Positions 36,501 through 48,045 are shown, counted from the stretch's first letter. The stretch: DNA of 64,000 nucleotides from Ascaphus truei (GCA_036426205.1 WSYH01001936.1:1-64000); one strand, 5' to 3'. Made by a program: numbers and translations. Notes: generated by a model not told the origin, from the letters alone.

Positions 36501-39500
36501 GGGTCAGCCCTTTCTTGCACCGTTCGGCCGATGTGGGCACTGTTTTCCCATTCCGCTGAGTGGCGGCCGTTTGCCTTGGGCTCCCCGGTTCTGTATCTCG
36601 CAGCATCTATACCCAGATTTTTTGAAAGAGTTTTCCCTCCGAGGTGTGTTTTAACATGTGTGGGCGTCCATTCCGAATGACCACCAGGGCGAACCGGAAA
36701 ATCCCATCTGTAGCGGACTCTCTGTCCTCTCAGCACCTCGTGATCGGGAGGGACCTCTTCGTGCTAGGTTATAGGGGAGAGTCTTGGTACACTGCCATAA
36801 GGATTCTTCGAAGACACATGGGGGTTTCACCCCCGCGTGATTTTGCATATCTCTCTTTGGTTTATAGTGGTGGCAGCCAGGGATCACGTCCCGGGTGGGG
36901 TTGTTAGTGTTGGGCGTGACCGCAGGGCACGATGCAGCGATCCATCAACAACTCAGCCTCTGTCTTGCTGCTCTGATGGAAGTCATCCACCTGCTGATCA
37001 GTTCCTCTGGGTCAAGGATCTCCTCCGGGTATGCCCCTGATCCACAGTTGTTTGCGCCGTCTCGTGTTTTCGCCGTCTTCTTTGCCGGTCCTCCAGCTCC
37101 AACACTCGGGCTTCCAGATCCCCACATCCTTTTGTTTCCCATTGGCATCGCGCTTTCCTCCATTTTTTCCTCTAATTCATTTGTGCGGTGATCCAATCTG
37201 CTGTATGTCCTTGCGGAGGCTCTCCACCTCTCCCCTGAAAAACGCTTTTAAGTCAATGAGGAGCCGGGCTATTCCTTTTTTATTACTCCTTTGCTCTGCC
37301 GATGTCCCCTCTCCACCTCTGGGTGAATCTGAATCCGAGGCCGCCGTATCTCCTCTGCCTTGCCTTACTTCCCCCCCGTGAAGTAGGGAGCGCACATCTG
37401 CTTTGCGCTTTTTCCTGTCTGGTCATCGCCTTGGCCCTTTTGTGTGGATTTTTAATCTGTGTAGTTCACGGCCTTGGTGCTATGTTTGGGTCCGGCAGCC
37501 TGCGCCGAAACATTCTTTAATAGCTTATTATTGCGCACGGGTAGTGGAGCCTCTGTCTTACACCTCTGCACCATACCCGCCGTGCATGCGCCTCAAATAC
37601 TGAGATTTTTAAATAGATAATTACTTTTCGTAAGTAGGTATTTTTATTCTAATTCTATGCTGTGTTGTGTAAACTGTATTTTTTTATTTTTCTATCCTAG
37701 TCAAAAACATACAACATTTTTTTCCAGTTCCCTCTGAGCATCAACATAAAGTTGACTGTGCAAAACATGGATTTTCTAAGTTCAGTCTAGCTACTTACAA
37801 TCCGCCGAATTTGGTTAGAATACTTGCTGTTTTGAAAGATGTATTGTAAAGTTTAAATGTAACTCTTAAGGAGTCCAATGTATTCAACCGGACAGAAAAC
37901 CTGCTCCTTGACCCAGAACCATAAGGCAAAATTTTGTTTGATATCTTATGAGGTATTCAAATGCATAGCGAACAAACATTTCCAAAATATTCTGTATAGT
38001 AGATTACGTTATAACTGTTTCATTAATTTGTTATAACAATTGCAGACAGTGATGGTTAACATGAGAAAATTACTGAATAAGAATGTAAAGAAAAGACTCA
38101 AAACACATTTTCCCCTAATACTATCTCTGTGTGTATATACGTTGTAAGGTATATAAATTGCAAAAGGTCCAGCAAACTTGGACATTTTCTCAAGGGTATT
38201 TTATTAAGTGATCGTTGTTTTCGGTACCTGCTGGGACCTTTATCAGTAGAAGTGTGTGAAGATTATATTTTGGTCTATTGCTGATGAAGCCTCCCCTTGA
38301 TCATCCAGGTCTGCGGTTACAACTTTACTACTCTTTCCTTACTTGTTCCAAAACATTTTCTGAGTTCCCTATCCTACCATTACTTTTGGGTCGTTGTCTT
38401 TGACAACCCTTAAAATCCACCAATATATCTTTTGTTTAAATCGGTCCTGCCCACTGTCATAATTTTTTATATGCTTAACTAAACACAGATTTCTATACTC
38501 AAAATGTCAAGTATTTGTGGGTCTCTAATATATATATTCAAATCTGACGGGTAACTCGACAGACGTACCAGCCGTGTGTTTTCAAGTGCTGGGGGAACCA
38601 TGACTTTTAGCTTATCAATTTTCCAGACTTTCATTGATCTATACTGATACACTGATCTTTTTGAATAGGGGGTGGGGGGGATATCTCAGAAAGCATGTAG
38701 TGTGAAACACCTACAAAAATTAGCTAAGTGATTGTTGCTAGTACATGAAGACTGCATACACGGGAAGACAATAGTAATTGCCCTTCTCTGCTATGCCCAA
38801 TGAATTTGTAACAGGCTCAAGGTATGGCACAGAATACAGTGCACAGTAATAACAGATTAAAAAGTGGAATTTTGTGATAATTAGTGATTATCTCCGCGAG
38901 AGCTTTTACTCCATTTCTCCTATTTTAGTTTATTTATTTTTAGCTGAAGGGCACAAAAAAAAACCCCATGAAAGCTAAAAAAATATATATATTTATCTAT
39001 CAAATAAAAAGATCAATTGTGAGCACATTCAAATGCTTAGAAAGGTCTGCAAACCCTGCCATTCTCACCATTATTCCCACATACAGTGCTTCCACTGCAG
39101 CAAGGGATTCTGGGAAATGACATGCAAATGAGCAACACTGTCCCTTTTGTCTGAAAATCCATTGTTACCTGGAGGGCCTATAAGCTAATGCTTGCTGTTA
39201 ACACAGCTTTAAAAGCACAGCATGGGAATCAGATGCAAAGCCAGAAAACCATTCACAAACATGTTTCATAACCTTAGGGTATCCTAAGTGTATGTGGTGT
39301 AACTGCTGGCTTTAATGTTCAAGACGGTAGGTTTACCATCACGTTTTAAGTTATGGTGCGCGCGCGCACACACGCACACCCACCACACACACACACCACA
39401 CACACACTCTCACAATATATATATATATTGTGAGAGAGAAAAGAGCCCTGAACAAAAAGCACCTAGTATGCCTGGCAGTACAAATCACATAATTTTTATT

Positions 39501-40494
39501 AGAGGTTTGTCAAAGAAAAAAAGTTAAAAAACAAGCACAGAAAATTAAAATAGGGCATTGGATCCCTGTCCGTAGAACACATATATATCCCAATAGGAAC
39601 ATGCATTGCCAAAATTGACAAGATAATGCTCTAAAGTACCTGACAAGGTTAACACAGTGAGGCTGACAAAAGGCAAAAGAGGTGGCTAAGGCTACGTGGT
39701 CAATAAAAAAATAACAGCACACTTCTATCCCCCTTGAGTCTAGGGTATATAAAAAGTCACACGTATCAGGAAAATCATAAGGACACACAATATAAAGCCA
39801 GGAAAGCACACCTTAGCCTGCAGCAACAAATAAATGATACATCACCTAACGTCAGGTACATGGCAGAATGAGGGGAGGAAACAAGGAGCAAAGCTCATAG
39901 CATGATAACTGTCCCAAGGGGGGGACAAACCAGGGGATCCTGCCTACTAGACCTGCTCCTACGCTGTTTCAGCCAAGAGCCTCTACTGGGAGTGGTGAGT
40001 GTAGGCAGGGAGACATGCATGTTTTAAAAAGGGAATCTAATTGGGCTAGTGAGTGTATCACCCTGGTGAATCAATCAAAAATCTGATATGCAAAGAGCAA
40101 ACAGGTGTGTATGCTAAACTTATTATGGTGATCTGTGGGGTGTCACAGTTATAGACCAATGATGAGGCTGATCATGAGGACGCCCTCTCCCTCAAAGAAG
40201 GGCAAAGCTGGCAACTGTACCTTCCTGATGCATCCTGGCGCATGTGTGTGATGTCATGAGAGTCATCTACTGCGCGGCTGTCTAAATCACTGCTGTAACA
40301 GATCAATATAATGAGCTGGCCGGCACCAGACTCAGGGCAGTTCGCGCCTCACGGATGCCAGTACGCATGTCCGTGACGTCATCAAGTGCCGTCCTATCAA
40401 AGGTTAGCGCCCCTATGCCGAGTCATAGCCAGGCAGTCATTCCCTAAGCTCACTCTACTGCGCACCGCGCTGTTCTCCAAGGAGCCCCGTGTAA
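33575..40494. repeat. Third copy of the block, starting within the L1 endonuclease
   Basis: The join is CTCCCGGACTAATAGG, equal to 16231 in copy 1. It continues through the 879-bp element (about 33.97-34.84 kb), L1 ORF1 (about 36.2-37.4 kb), the right TSD (about 37595), flank, array unit (39.0-39.3 kb) and PLE terminal repeat (39.4-40.5 kb). It is rich in one-base indels, more so than copy 2. The hAT MITE is not included because the copy starts downstream of it. Confidence 0.85.
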
Positions 40495-41454
40495 TCAGGA
40501 GACCAAAACCATCACTGCATCCACAGTACATATGCATAGTTAATCGGATTAAAACACATTTTGAAATAGAACTACAGTTAGTGTGCACAGTGAAACAGTG
40601 CTTAGTACTACTGCCTTTCAGAGGGATCATGCAAACAAACAGTGGAGTGGTCAGCACCACTGTTGTAAGCATAAAAGTAGGTAAATCACAGGCAGGCAAA
40701 TTGAAGCTAGGACATGTGTGCAAATGACATAGAGGATGAAAATAAGGGTGATAATAGGGCAGAGGGTATATATATATAATATATATAATAATTATATTAT
40801 ATTATATATAATATATATATATTATATATATGTTCCTCGCACAACAGAGGAATATCTCAACAGTTACTACAATTATTCGTGGTCACACACAAATGTGCAA
40901 ATGATGATATCCATACATATACCTATGAATTTCCAACACCATAAATATTCATGTAAAAGAGATATGATGGTGTCACACTTAAATCAATAACATAAGTCTT
41001 GTACATGTCATTGTACATGGATCAATCGTGACCTAGAGTTATATGGAGTCAAATTCCCTCTGATCCATTGAAAATAATCACAGCTTGGAATAATTGCATG
41101 ATATATGATCGGCATGTTCCTTTTTTGGGAAGTTATGCCTGATGTTTTCTTACAGTTGTTTTCATCTCTGAATGAGAGATCTGATGTTATAACTCTCCGT
41201 ATCGGCATGTAGGCAGTAAGTCCTTTCAGTGGTGTCCAATCCGTGGATTATATGGATATGTTTCAATCTTTTGGGGACTCAGTGTATAAGTTCAGGACCC
41301 TGTAGACAGGCAAATCCACGCTTCTGTTGGTCTTGTGTTGTTTCAAACCCAGACTCTGTGGATAAACAGGGAGAAGTGGGAGAGGTAGAGAAGAGGGAGT
41401 GTATGAGATTCTCATCATATTAATCTGTGTATAAGCATAACTAGGTACAAGAAA

Positions 41455-43000
41455 AGTTAGTGAAGTAGTCAGATTGAGCGGTGGTTATCTCGCCTATAAG
41501 AACATGGAGAAGCCCAGGTAGTCGTTAAGGCCCCGTGGTATCATTGAGTCCATTTGGAACAATCCACCTGACTCCCTACGTAAAAGTGCCCCTCTAAGTC
41601 ACCACCTCTAAGCCCTAGGCTTACCTTCTCTATTGCGAAGGCCTGTAGGTGTTGAAGTCTGATGCATGTGTCAGAAAGAAGTGCCGGGCTACCGAGGTAA
41701 TTTTTCTTGAAAGCCGGAGGTCTTTTGGTGCATTTTTAATGTTCCTCAACGTGTTCTGAGGACTATAAACCTTAGTTTCATGTGTGGTCCATCCAATATA
41801 GGGAAGCCCACAAGGACAAGTAAGCCAGTAGATAACGCCTTTGATTGCACCCAAGACATTCTTTTTGTTAAAAGTGTTAGATCTTGTTGAAATCAGTAAA
41901 CACATCTGTCTTGGACATGTTCATCGACAGCGGAGCAGTTTTTACATTTAAAAAAGCCCTTCTTCTGGCTGTTGAGAGGAAGGTTTCATTGTGGGTAGGG
42001 ACAAAATGACTGGTCACAAGTTTATCCCTAAGGTTGGGGATTTACGGCTGGTCATGGTGATTTTCTGACCCAGTATCTTCTTGAGATCGGGTCAGTCTTA
42101 GAATGTTCAAGTGACTTTGAGTGTTTGGCGTACAGATGCCACTGTTTGTTGTATGTTCCTTAAAACGGATTGGTGATCTGATGTATTTTTGCTTTAGGAC
42201 ACAAAAGTGTCTCTCTTGGGGTATCTAAGCTTTCCTATAACCCCTCTCCACACATCGTATTGCTGTACCCTCCTGACTGAATCTTTCCCTCATCTCTCCT
42301 GCTCTCTCTGCTTGCGATGAGCCTCTCTCTGTGGATACATTGCGTTTAAGAAGCAGAATTTCGCTTTTGGGGATCCCTTAATTTGGTGTTCCCGGGTAAA
42401 GCTGATGCATGAAGTATGGCGTTGTAGCTTGTTTTTTGCGGAAATGTCGGTGTGGATGTGCCGTCTGGCCCCAAATTAATTAAAGAGATCCAAAAACCAA
42501 CTCCACCTGTGTTTTACTGCAAAAAGTAAGTTTTATATTCATGTCGTTGTATTGAGAGCATCGACGAAGCCCTTAACCCGCGCAGTTCCCTGCCAGAGGA
42601 TCAGCACATTGTCGATGTATCTCAACACCAACAACACGTGTTTGAGTAAAGTCCTGCATCTTCCTCAAAAACACATNNNCCCGTTCCCACCAGCCCAGGA
42701 AGAGGTTAGCATTGGAGGGTGCACACGTAGCACCCATTGCAGTACCTCTTTTCTGCAGATAGTACTTATTCCTGAAGATAAAGTAATTATGCGTGTGAGG
42801 ATAAACCTCAATAGCTTCAGGATAAGGTCCATCATCCAGCGGAGACATTCTGCATAGACAAATAGAACTGTTGTGGCGCGCAGACCATCTTCATGATCTA
42901 TACAAGTATAAAGAGACTCCACATCACAGGTCGCGAGAAGTGTATTTCATCGACCGTGATGTGGGCCAAGCGCGCCAACACATCCATTGTGTCTCTAATG
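41455..43000 (-). pseudogene. Second PLE body copy: RT core and GIY-YIG nuclease, shattered
   Basis: This is collinear with 32377-33574 but frameshifted many times (GVIY…CPCGLPYIG still readable near 41850-41790). It extends further upstream into the RT. YIDN is at 42608-42619. Beyond a 3-N gap there are NKYYLQKRGTAMGATCAPS (about 42770-42710) and VESLYTCIDHEDGLRA (about 42920-42875), the RT motifs before the catalytic box. At about 43000 it meets, in opposite orientation, the 3' region of the same element, giving an inverted junction. Confidence 0.8.
42677..42679. other. Assembly gap or ambiguity, 3 N
   Basis: Three N bases interrupt the PLE RT, directly beside the switch to the inverted block. 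The surrounding joins should be treated as unproven. Confidence 0.95.
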
Positions 43001-44198
43001 TAAGATTTGGAAATTCATAGGTATATGTATGGATCATCATCATTTGCACATTTGTGTGTGACCACGAAAATTAATTGTAGTAACTGTTGAGATTTCCTCT
43101 GTTGTGCGGGAACCATATATATATTATATAATATTATACCCTCTGCCCATATTATCCCCTTATTTCATCCTTATGTCAGTTTGCACACATGTCCCAGCTT
43201 CAATTTGCCTGCCTGTGATTTACTCTACTTTTATGCTTACAACAGTGGTGCTGACCACTCCATGTTTGTTTGCATGATCCCTCTGAAAGGCAGTATGTAT
43301 CGCTGCTGTAACTAAGCACTGTTTCACTGTGCACACTAACTGTAGTTCTATTTAAAATGTGTTTTAATACCGATGTAACTATGCATATGTACTGTGCGAT
43401 TGCAGTGATGGTTTTGGTCTCCTGATTACACGGGGCTCCTTGGAGAACAGGCGCGCGTGCGCAGTAGAGTGAGCTTAGGGATATGACTGCGCCTGGCTAT
43501 GACTCGGCATAGGGCGTGCTGACCTTTGATAGGACGGCACTTGATGACGTCACGGACATGCGTACTGGCATCGTGAGGCGCGAACTGCCCTGAGTCTGAG
43601 TGCTCAGAGATAGAGCTCCCAAACTGCCGGCAGCTCATTATATTGATCTGTTACAGCAGTGATTTAGACAGCCGCGAGTAGATGACTCCTCATGACATCA
43701 CACACATGCGCAGGATGCATCAGGAAGGTACAGTTGCCAGCTTTGCCCTTCTTTGAGGGTAGAGGGCGTCCTCATGATAAGCCTCATCATTGGTCTATTA
43801 ACTGTGACACCCCACAGATCCACATAGTAAGTTTGGCATACACACACCTGTTTGCTCTTTGCATTTCAGATTTTTTGATTGAGTTCACAGTGATTACATC
43901 ACTAGCCCAATTAGATTCCCTTTTTAAACATGCATGTCCCCTGCCTACCATCACCACTCCCAGTAGAAGGCTCTTGGGAAACGGTAGGAGCAGGTCAGTG
44001 GCAGGATCCCTGGTTTGTCCCCCCTTGGGACAGTTACCATGCTATGAGCTTTGCTCCTTGTTTCCTCCCTCATTCTGCCGTGTGTACCTGACGTTAGGTG
44101 ATGTATCATTATTGTTGCTGCAGGCTAAGGTGTGCTTTTCCTGGCTTATATTGGTGTGTCCTTCATGATTTTCCTTGATACTGTGTCACTTTTTTATA

Positions 44199-44543
44199 CC
44201 CTAGACCAGAGGTGGGCAACCTATTTTTCAATGTAGCCACAGGTGTGGCGAATGAGAATTGAAAATTGCCACCCATGCTTTCGTTTACTTGCGTCACTAC
44301 AAATTTTTAACTTCCCATAAAAAATAACGTTCAAGGTCGGGGTCTAGACCCCAGCTGAAGGCAGAGGGGAGTAGTATTGGATGGCTGTGTGCGTCATGAC
44401 TCATTCCAAGAGGAAGCCAGACACGCCATCAGGAAAACGTTTATCTTACTGTGGGAGCTGGCAAGCTCAAATTCGCCACACTTTCATGGCCAATTCGCCA
44501 TTTGTGGCGATTGGCGACAGGGTTGCCCACCTTGGCCCTAGAC
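44199..44543. mobile_element. 329-bp hAT-type MITE with exact 8-bp TSD and known empty site
   Basis: CCCTAGAC at 44199-44206 is repeated at 44536-44543. The element between (44207-44535) begins CAGAGGTGGGCAACC and ends GGTTGCCCACCTTGG, giving 15-bp terminal inverted repeats with two mismatches at the tip. The other copies of this terminal repeat (near 22482, 30605 and 39735, opposite strand) have a single CCCTAGAC and no insert, so they are empty sites. The 8-bp TSD and CAG ends mark the hAT superfamily. It is non-coding. Confidence 0.9.
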
Positions 44544-44982
44544 TCAAGGGGGATAGAAGTGTGCTGTTATTTTTTGTATTGACCACGTAGCCTTAGCCAC
44601 CTCTGTTTGCCTGTTGTCAGCTCACTGTGTTAACCTTGTCAGGTACTTAGAGCCTTTATCTGTCAATTTGGCAATTGCATTGTTCCCATTGGGATATATT
44701 TGTTGGAGGATTATAAAGTTCTGCTAGGACATGGGATCCATGCCTATTTTAATTTTCTGTGCTTTGTTTTTTAACTTTTGTTCTGTGAAACAATTAAAAA
44801 AATTATGTGATTTTGTAGCTGCCAGCATATTAGAGTGCTTTTTGTTCAGGCTCTTTTTCTCTCACAATTTACCTGCCCTTATAGCACCACCGACATATCA
44901 CTGTGATAGATTAACTCTGTCGGAATTAGTTGCCATTATCTGTCTTGTGGATTGCGGGGTCCTCCTTCTCTCACAAAAATAA

Positions 44983-44984
<2 letters not shown>

Positions 44985-45027
<43 letters not shown>

Positions 45028-45060
45028 TATATATTATATATATATATATAATGTATGCTT
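44985..45060. repeat. (TA)n run bordering the hammerhead units
   Basis: Nearly pure alternating TA over about 70 bp, self-complementary, placed between the CTCTCACA end of the PLE terminal repeat and the first array unit. The counterpart in block D copy 2 is at about 50597-50665. Confidence 0.85.
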
Positions 45061-45138
45061 TATGTGGAGGGTTTTTGGTCACTTTTTTACCACCATAACC
45101 TATGCAGTGGTGATTACCTAGTCTAGTCTCAAACCTGA

Positions 45139-45210
45139 TAGCCATGAGACCAGCCTCACACTGATGATTACCATAAGGTTGATAACAATGTACTGCTTGA
45201 CACCACTTTA
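45139..45210 (+). ncRNA. Degenerate hammerhead motif (intact CTGATGA, altered GAAAC)
   Basis: CTGATGA at 45161-45167 follows CCTCACA as in the ACATGT variant. A weak stem II (TACC…GGTT) follows, but GAAAC has become ATAACA. The copy in block D2 lies at about 50745-50820. It is likely inactive. Confidence 0.45.
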
Positions 45211-45599
45211 TTCGAGCAAATACCCAGTATGTATCTGGCAGAACCTGGAATGCGCCGCTCCTCACCTCTGACAAGCCTGTTGCATTTGCCTTCCCAGCCT
45301 GGTTATGCCTGGCTAATGGCGGCTGATCTGTTTTAAATGATAATGATTAGGATTTAATAGGCTGCAATGCTTCGCGTGTCTACCAGATGGCATAAATTCA
45401 TGAATGTATGCAGTATATATATATTATATATATCTATATATACTGTGCAGTATTGCAGCCAGCAGAATAAAATGCTCAACCTGCCTGGAAAATAACTCAA
45501 GTGCACTCGGGCAGAAAACAGTCACAAACCTCAATACCACCCGGTATACCCGAATTCGTGGGGACTAGCCGTCGATAAAGTGTGTCGCCAGTGTCTGTG

Positions 45600-46235
45600 A
45601 GTAGGTCTAATGGCTTGCATCTCATCCCAGCCTCTTTTAAAGCTGGTTTAAAACAGATGCCTTGGCTTGGGATTGGCTTGTTGTAATACGAGCTTGAGAC
45701 AAAAGGTGGCACTGAGTGCTCATTTGCATGTCATTTCCCAGAATCCCTTGCTGCAGTGGAAGTGCGTATGCTGGTGGACAATGGGGAAAGACAGGGTTTG
45801 CAGAACTGTCTAAGACATGCAAATGAACATACAGTAATATTTACAGTTGCTTTATGCTTTACGTGGAGGGTTTTTGTCACTTTTTTTACCCACCTAACCT
45901 TAATGACAGTGTGTGATTACCTAGTCTAGTCTCAAACCTGCTAGCCATTAAGACCAGCCTCACATGATGATACCCATCAAGGTGAAATGAAACATGTATG
46001 TGAGTAGGTAATGGCTTTGCATCTCATCCCAGCCTCTGTTTAAAACTGTGTTTAAAACAGCATGCATTGGCTTGAGGTTGGTTTGTGTAATACCAGCTTG
46101 AGACAAAAAGGGTGGCATGAGTGCTCATTTGCATGCATTTCCCAGAATCCCTTGCTGCAGTGGAATGCTGTATGCTGGGTGACAATGGGGAAAGACAGGG
46201 TTGGAGACCGTCTAAGACATGCAAATGAACATACA
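45600..46235 (+). repeat. Hammerhead array, plus-oriented units (about 406 bp)
   Basis: The phrase CATTTGCATGTCATTTCC recurs at about 45723 and 46127, a period of about 406 bp. Each unit runs: octamer-like ATTTGCAT, CCCAGAATCCCTTGCTGCAG, a GC-rich stretch, ATGCAAATGAAC, AGGGTTTTTGTCAC, then the ribozyme motif and a CATGCATTGGCTTGAGG segment. The ATGCAAAT octamers frame a segment of about 110 bp with inverted ends. Confidence 0.75.
45943..46016 (+). ncRNA. Hammerhead ribozyme motif, ACATGT variant
   Basis: Stem I is long: AGCCATTA…AGACC…CTCACA pairs with TGTGAG…GGT…TAATGGCT around the core. Stem II is TACC/GGTG around CATCAA. Then GAAAC (here with a 5-base insertion before it), self-complementary ACATGT and a GTA cleavage site at 45998. 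The core reads ATGATGA, one C short of CTGATGA. The overall fold is clear, and this copy is slightly damaged or mis-sequenced. Confidence 0.7.
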
Positions 46236-46239
46236 GTAA

Positions 46240-46320
46240 TATTTACAGTTGATATATATATATATATAATATAAATATATATGCAATATATGCAAATATA
46301 TATATACTTATAGCAAATAT
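46240..46320. repeat. AT-rich spacer at the centre of the inverted hammerhead array
   Basis: TA runs and TGCAATATATGCAAATATAT. Units to the left are in + orientation and units to the right in - orientation, so this is the axis of a large inverted repeat. The equivalent axes are at about 51860-51930 and 63140-63205. Confidence 0.75.
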
Positions 46321-46915
46321 AGCTGTATGCTCATCTGCATGTCTTAGCAGGTCTGCACACCCCGCCTTTCCCCATTATCACCCAGCAATACAGCACTTCC
46401 CTGCAGCAAGGGATTCTGGGAAATGACATGCAAATGAGCACACAGTGGTTCACTTTTGCCTCAATAACCATTTTTAACATGGTTCCCCTATAGGCTAGCT
46501 TGCTGCATGGTCACAGCTTTGAGCACAGTCAGGGTTTAAGGTGCATACCCAGAAAACCACCACAGGACAGCTGTTTGACCTTGATGGGTCTCATCAGTGT
46601 GGGGTTGATTTTTAATGGGAATGCAAGAGAGGCTTATGGGATAGGCCAAACCATAATACTGAGTTAAGTTATGGTGAGTAAAAAAGTGACAAAAACCCTC
46701 CACAGGAAAGCAAATATGCAAATATAGATGTATGCTCATCTGCATGTCTAGGCAGGTCTGCAACCCCGCCTTTCCCCATTGTCACCCAGCATACAGCGCT
46801 TCCACTGCAGCAAAGGATTCTGGGAAATGACATGCAAATGAGCACTCAGGTCACCTTTTGGTCTCAAGCTCGTTTACACAAGCCATCCTCAAGCCAATGA
46901 TGCTTTTTAAACAAA
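46321..46915 (-). repeat. Hammerhead array, minus-oriented units
   Basis: Reverse-oriented units of the same family, with ATGACATGCAAATGAGCAC at about 46420 and 46828 (period about 408 bp). Each carries the GGGAAAGGCGGGG variant of the GC stretch. The contained ribozyme motif is the ACAGCTGT variant. Confidence 0.75.
46542..46625 (-). ncRNA. Hammerhead ribozyme motif, ACAGCTGT variant, G12 lost
   Basis: Minus strand: CTGATGA, stem II GACC/GGTC around CATCAA, then CAAAC instead of CGAAAC, self-complementary ACAGCTGT and GTC. CCACA before the core can pair with TGTGG after the site; the outer stem is GCATTCCC with GGGTATGC. Loss of the catalytic G12 should inactivate this copy. The identical copy is at 52160-52241. 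Confidence 0.7.
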
Positions 46916-46959
46916 GCTTTTTAGACCGGAGGCTGGGAGGATGATGGCAGATGGGATAA

Positions 46960-47060
46960 AATAAAAAATATACACACCACACACACCAACACACACACAC
47001 AGCACACACAACCACCCACACACAACACCACACACACACACACACACACACACATCGACA
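46960..47060. repeat. AC-rich microsatellite
   Basis: An ACACACC/CACACA run of about 90 bp with scattered interruptions. The block D2 counterpart is at about 52590-52675, and an inverted, purer (GT)n version is at 62388-62475. Confidence 0.9.
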
Positions 47061-47135
47061 TCACAGAGATACACATATATATATATATAATATATATATA
47101 TATATAGATTATATATATAATATATATATATACAC

Positions 47136-47200
47136 ACAGGTAAACCCCGTGTATAACGTGATCGATTGTTTTATAACGCGGTTTTTTCCGTGTCCCCGTT
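47136..47200 (+). repeat. Terminal-repeat-like sequence of a pogo/Tigger-type DNA transposon
   Basis: CAGGTAAACCCCGTGTATAA followed by TTTTATAACGCGG resembles the terminal repeats of Tigger/pogo elements. Related ends occur inverted at 62275-62320 and as CAGTTAAACTCCGTTATAAC at 58337. No transposase was found, so the assignment is tentative. Confidence 0.35.
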
Positions 47201-47234
47201 TTAAAAAAAAAAAAATTTAAATTTAAAAATTTTT

Positions 47235-47580
47235 TTTTTTTGCCACTCTGCACACACACTGCCTCATTGCTCACACTGACACACACTGCTTTGCTCACAT
47301 CACACACTGACAACGCCTCCATTCTCACACTGCACACTGCACACCACCTCATTGACTCACACTTGCACACACTTGCACACTGCTCATTGCTCACACTGCA
47401 CACACTGACACACAGCACCACACCACTGCTCACATGCTCATGCCACACTGCTCACACTGCTCACACTGACACACACTGTCATTGCTCAACACTGACACCA
47501 CGGCCATTGCTCACACTGCACAACACTGCTCACACTGACACACTGCACACACTGCAAACACACACACACACACACACACC
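47235..47580. repeat. CA-rich satellite built of GCTCACACT-type words
   Basis: Short words GCTCACACTG, ACACACTG and GCTCATT alternate for about 340 bp. Counterparts: 52865-53200 (direct) and 61875-62215 (inverted). Long open frames across it translate to Thr/His or Cys/Val/Ser repeats and are not genes. Confidence 0.85.
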
Positions 47581-47654
47581 CTCCCAATACACATATACAT
47601 ATCAGCCTTACCTTGGGGATGCATTTGGTGAGGCATGTGCGGCCGTGCAGCGGG

Positions 47655-48045
47655 GGAGAAAACACAATTTCCCGTTCCCACCAGCCCAGGAAGAGGTTAG
47701 CATTGGAGGGTGCACACGTAGCACCCATTGCAGTACCTCTTTTCTGCAGATAGTACTTATTCCTGAAGATAAAGTAATTATGCGTGAGGATAAACCTCAA
47801 TAGCTTCAGGATAAGGTCCATCAATCCAGCGGAGACATTCTGCATAGACAAATAGAACTGTGTGGCGCGCAGACCATCTTCATGATCTATACAAGTATAA
47901 AGAGACTCCACATCACAGGTCGCGAGAAGTGTATTCTCATCGACCGTGATGTGGGCCAAGCGCGCCAACACATCCATTGTGTCTCTAATGTAAGATTTGG
48001 AAATTCATAGGTATATGTATGGATCATCATCATTTGCACATTTAT
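47655..48045 (-). pseudogene. PLE reverse transcriptase fragment
   Basis: The minus strand encodes VLARLAHITVDENTLLATCD, the RT motif VESLYTCIDHEDGLRA, then NYFIFRNKYYLQKRGTAMGATCAPSNANLFLGWWE. These are the finger/palm motifs just before the catalytic box of Penelope-like RTs. The frame is clean over this piece, but it is joined at 47650 to unrelated satellite-flank sequence. Confidence 0.8.

Larger units (their letters stand above)
43005..48045. repeat. Block D, copy 1 (inverted PLE terminal region plus hammerhead array)
   Basis: 43005-44870 is the reverse complement of the PLE 3' region and terminal repeat (compare 31800-31343 and 23290-22160). It then runs through AT spacers, 400-bp hammerhead units, a G/C-poor TIR-like sequence, a CA-rich satellite and a PLE RT piece. 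It is repeated almost base for base, including idiosyncratic differences from the other PLE copies, at 48667-53280. Confidence 0.85.

Noticed and set aside
43692..44168. 158-codon + frame, present identically at 49303-49779
   Set aside because: Non-coding PLE terminal repeat; its identity reflects block duplication, and the cleaner third copy and the 22-kb copy do not keep the frame.
45600..46900. Regularly spaced repeats as a CRISPR array
   Set aside because: Units are about 400 bp with ribozymes in a eukaryotic repeat context; no spacer pattern and no cas genes.
46907..47448. Cys/Val-rich minus-strand frame of 175 codons (and Thr/His-rich partners at 47240-47803)
   Set aside because: Entirely produced by AC and CTCACACT simple repeats; no real protein.
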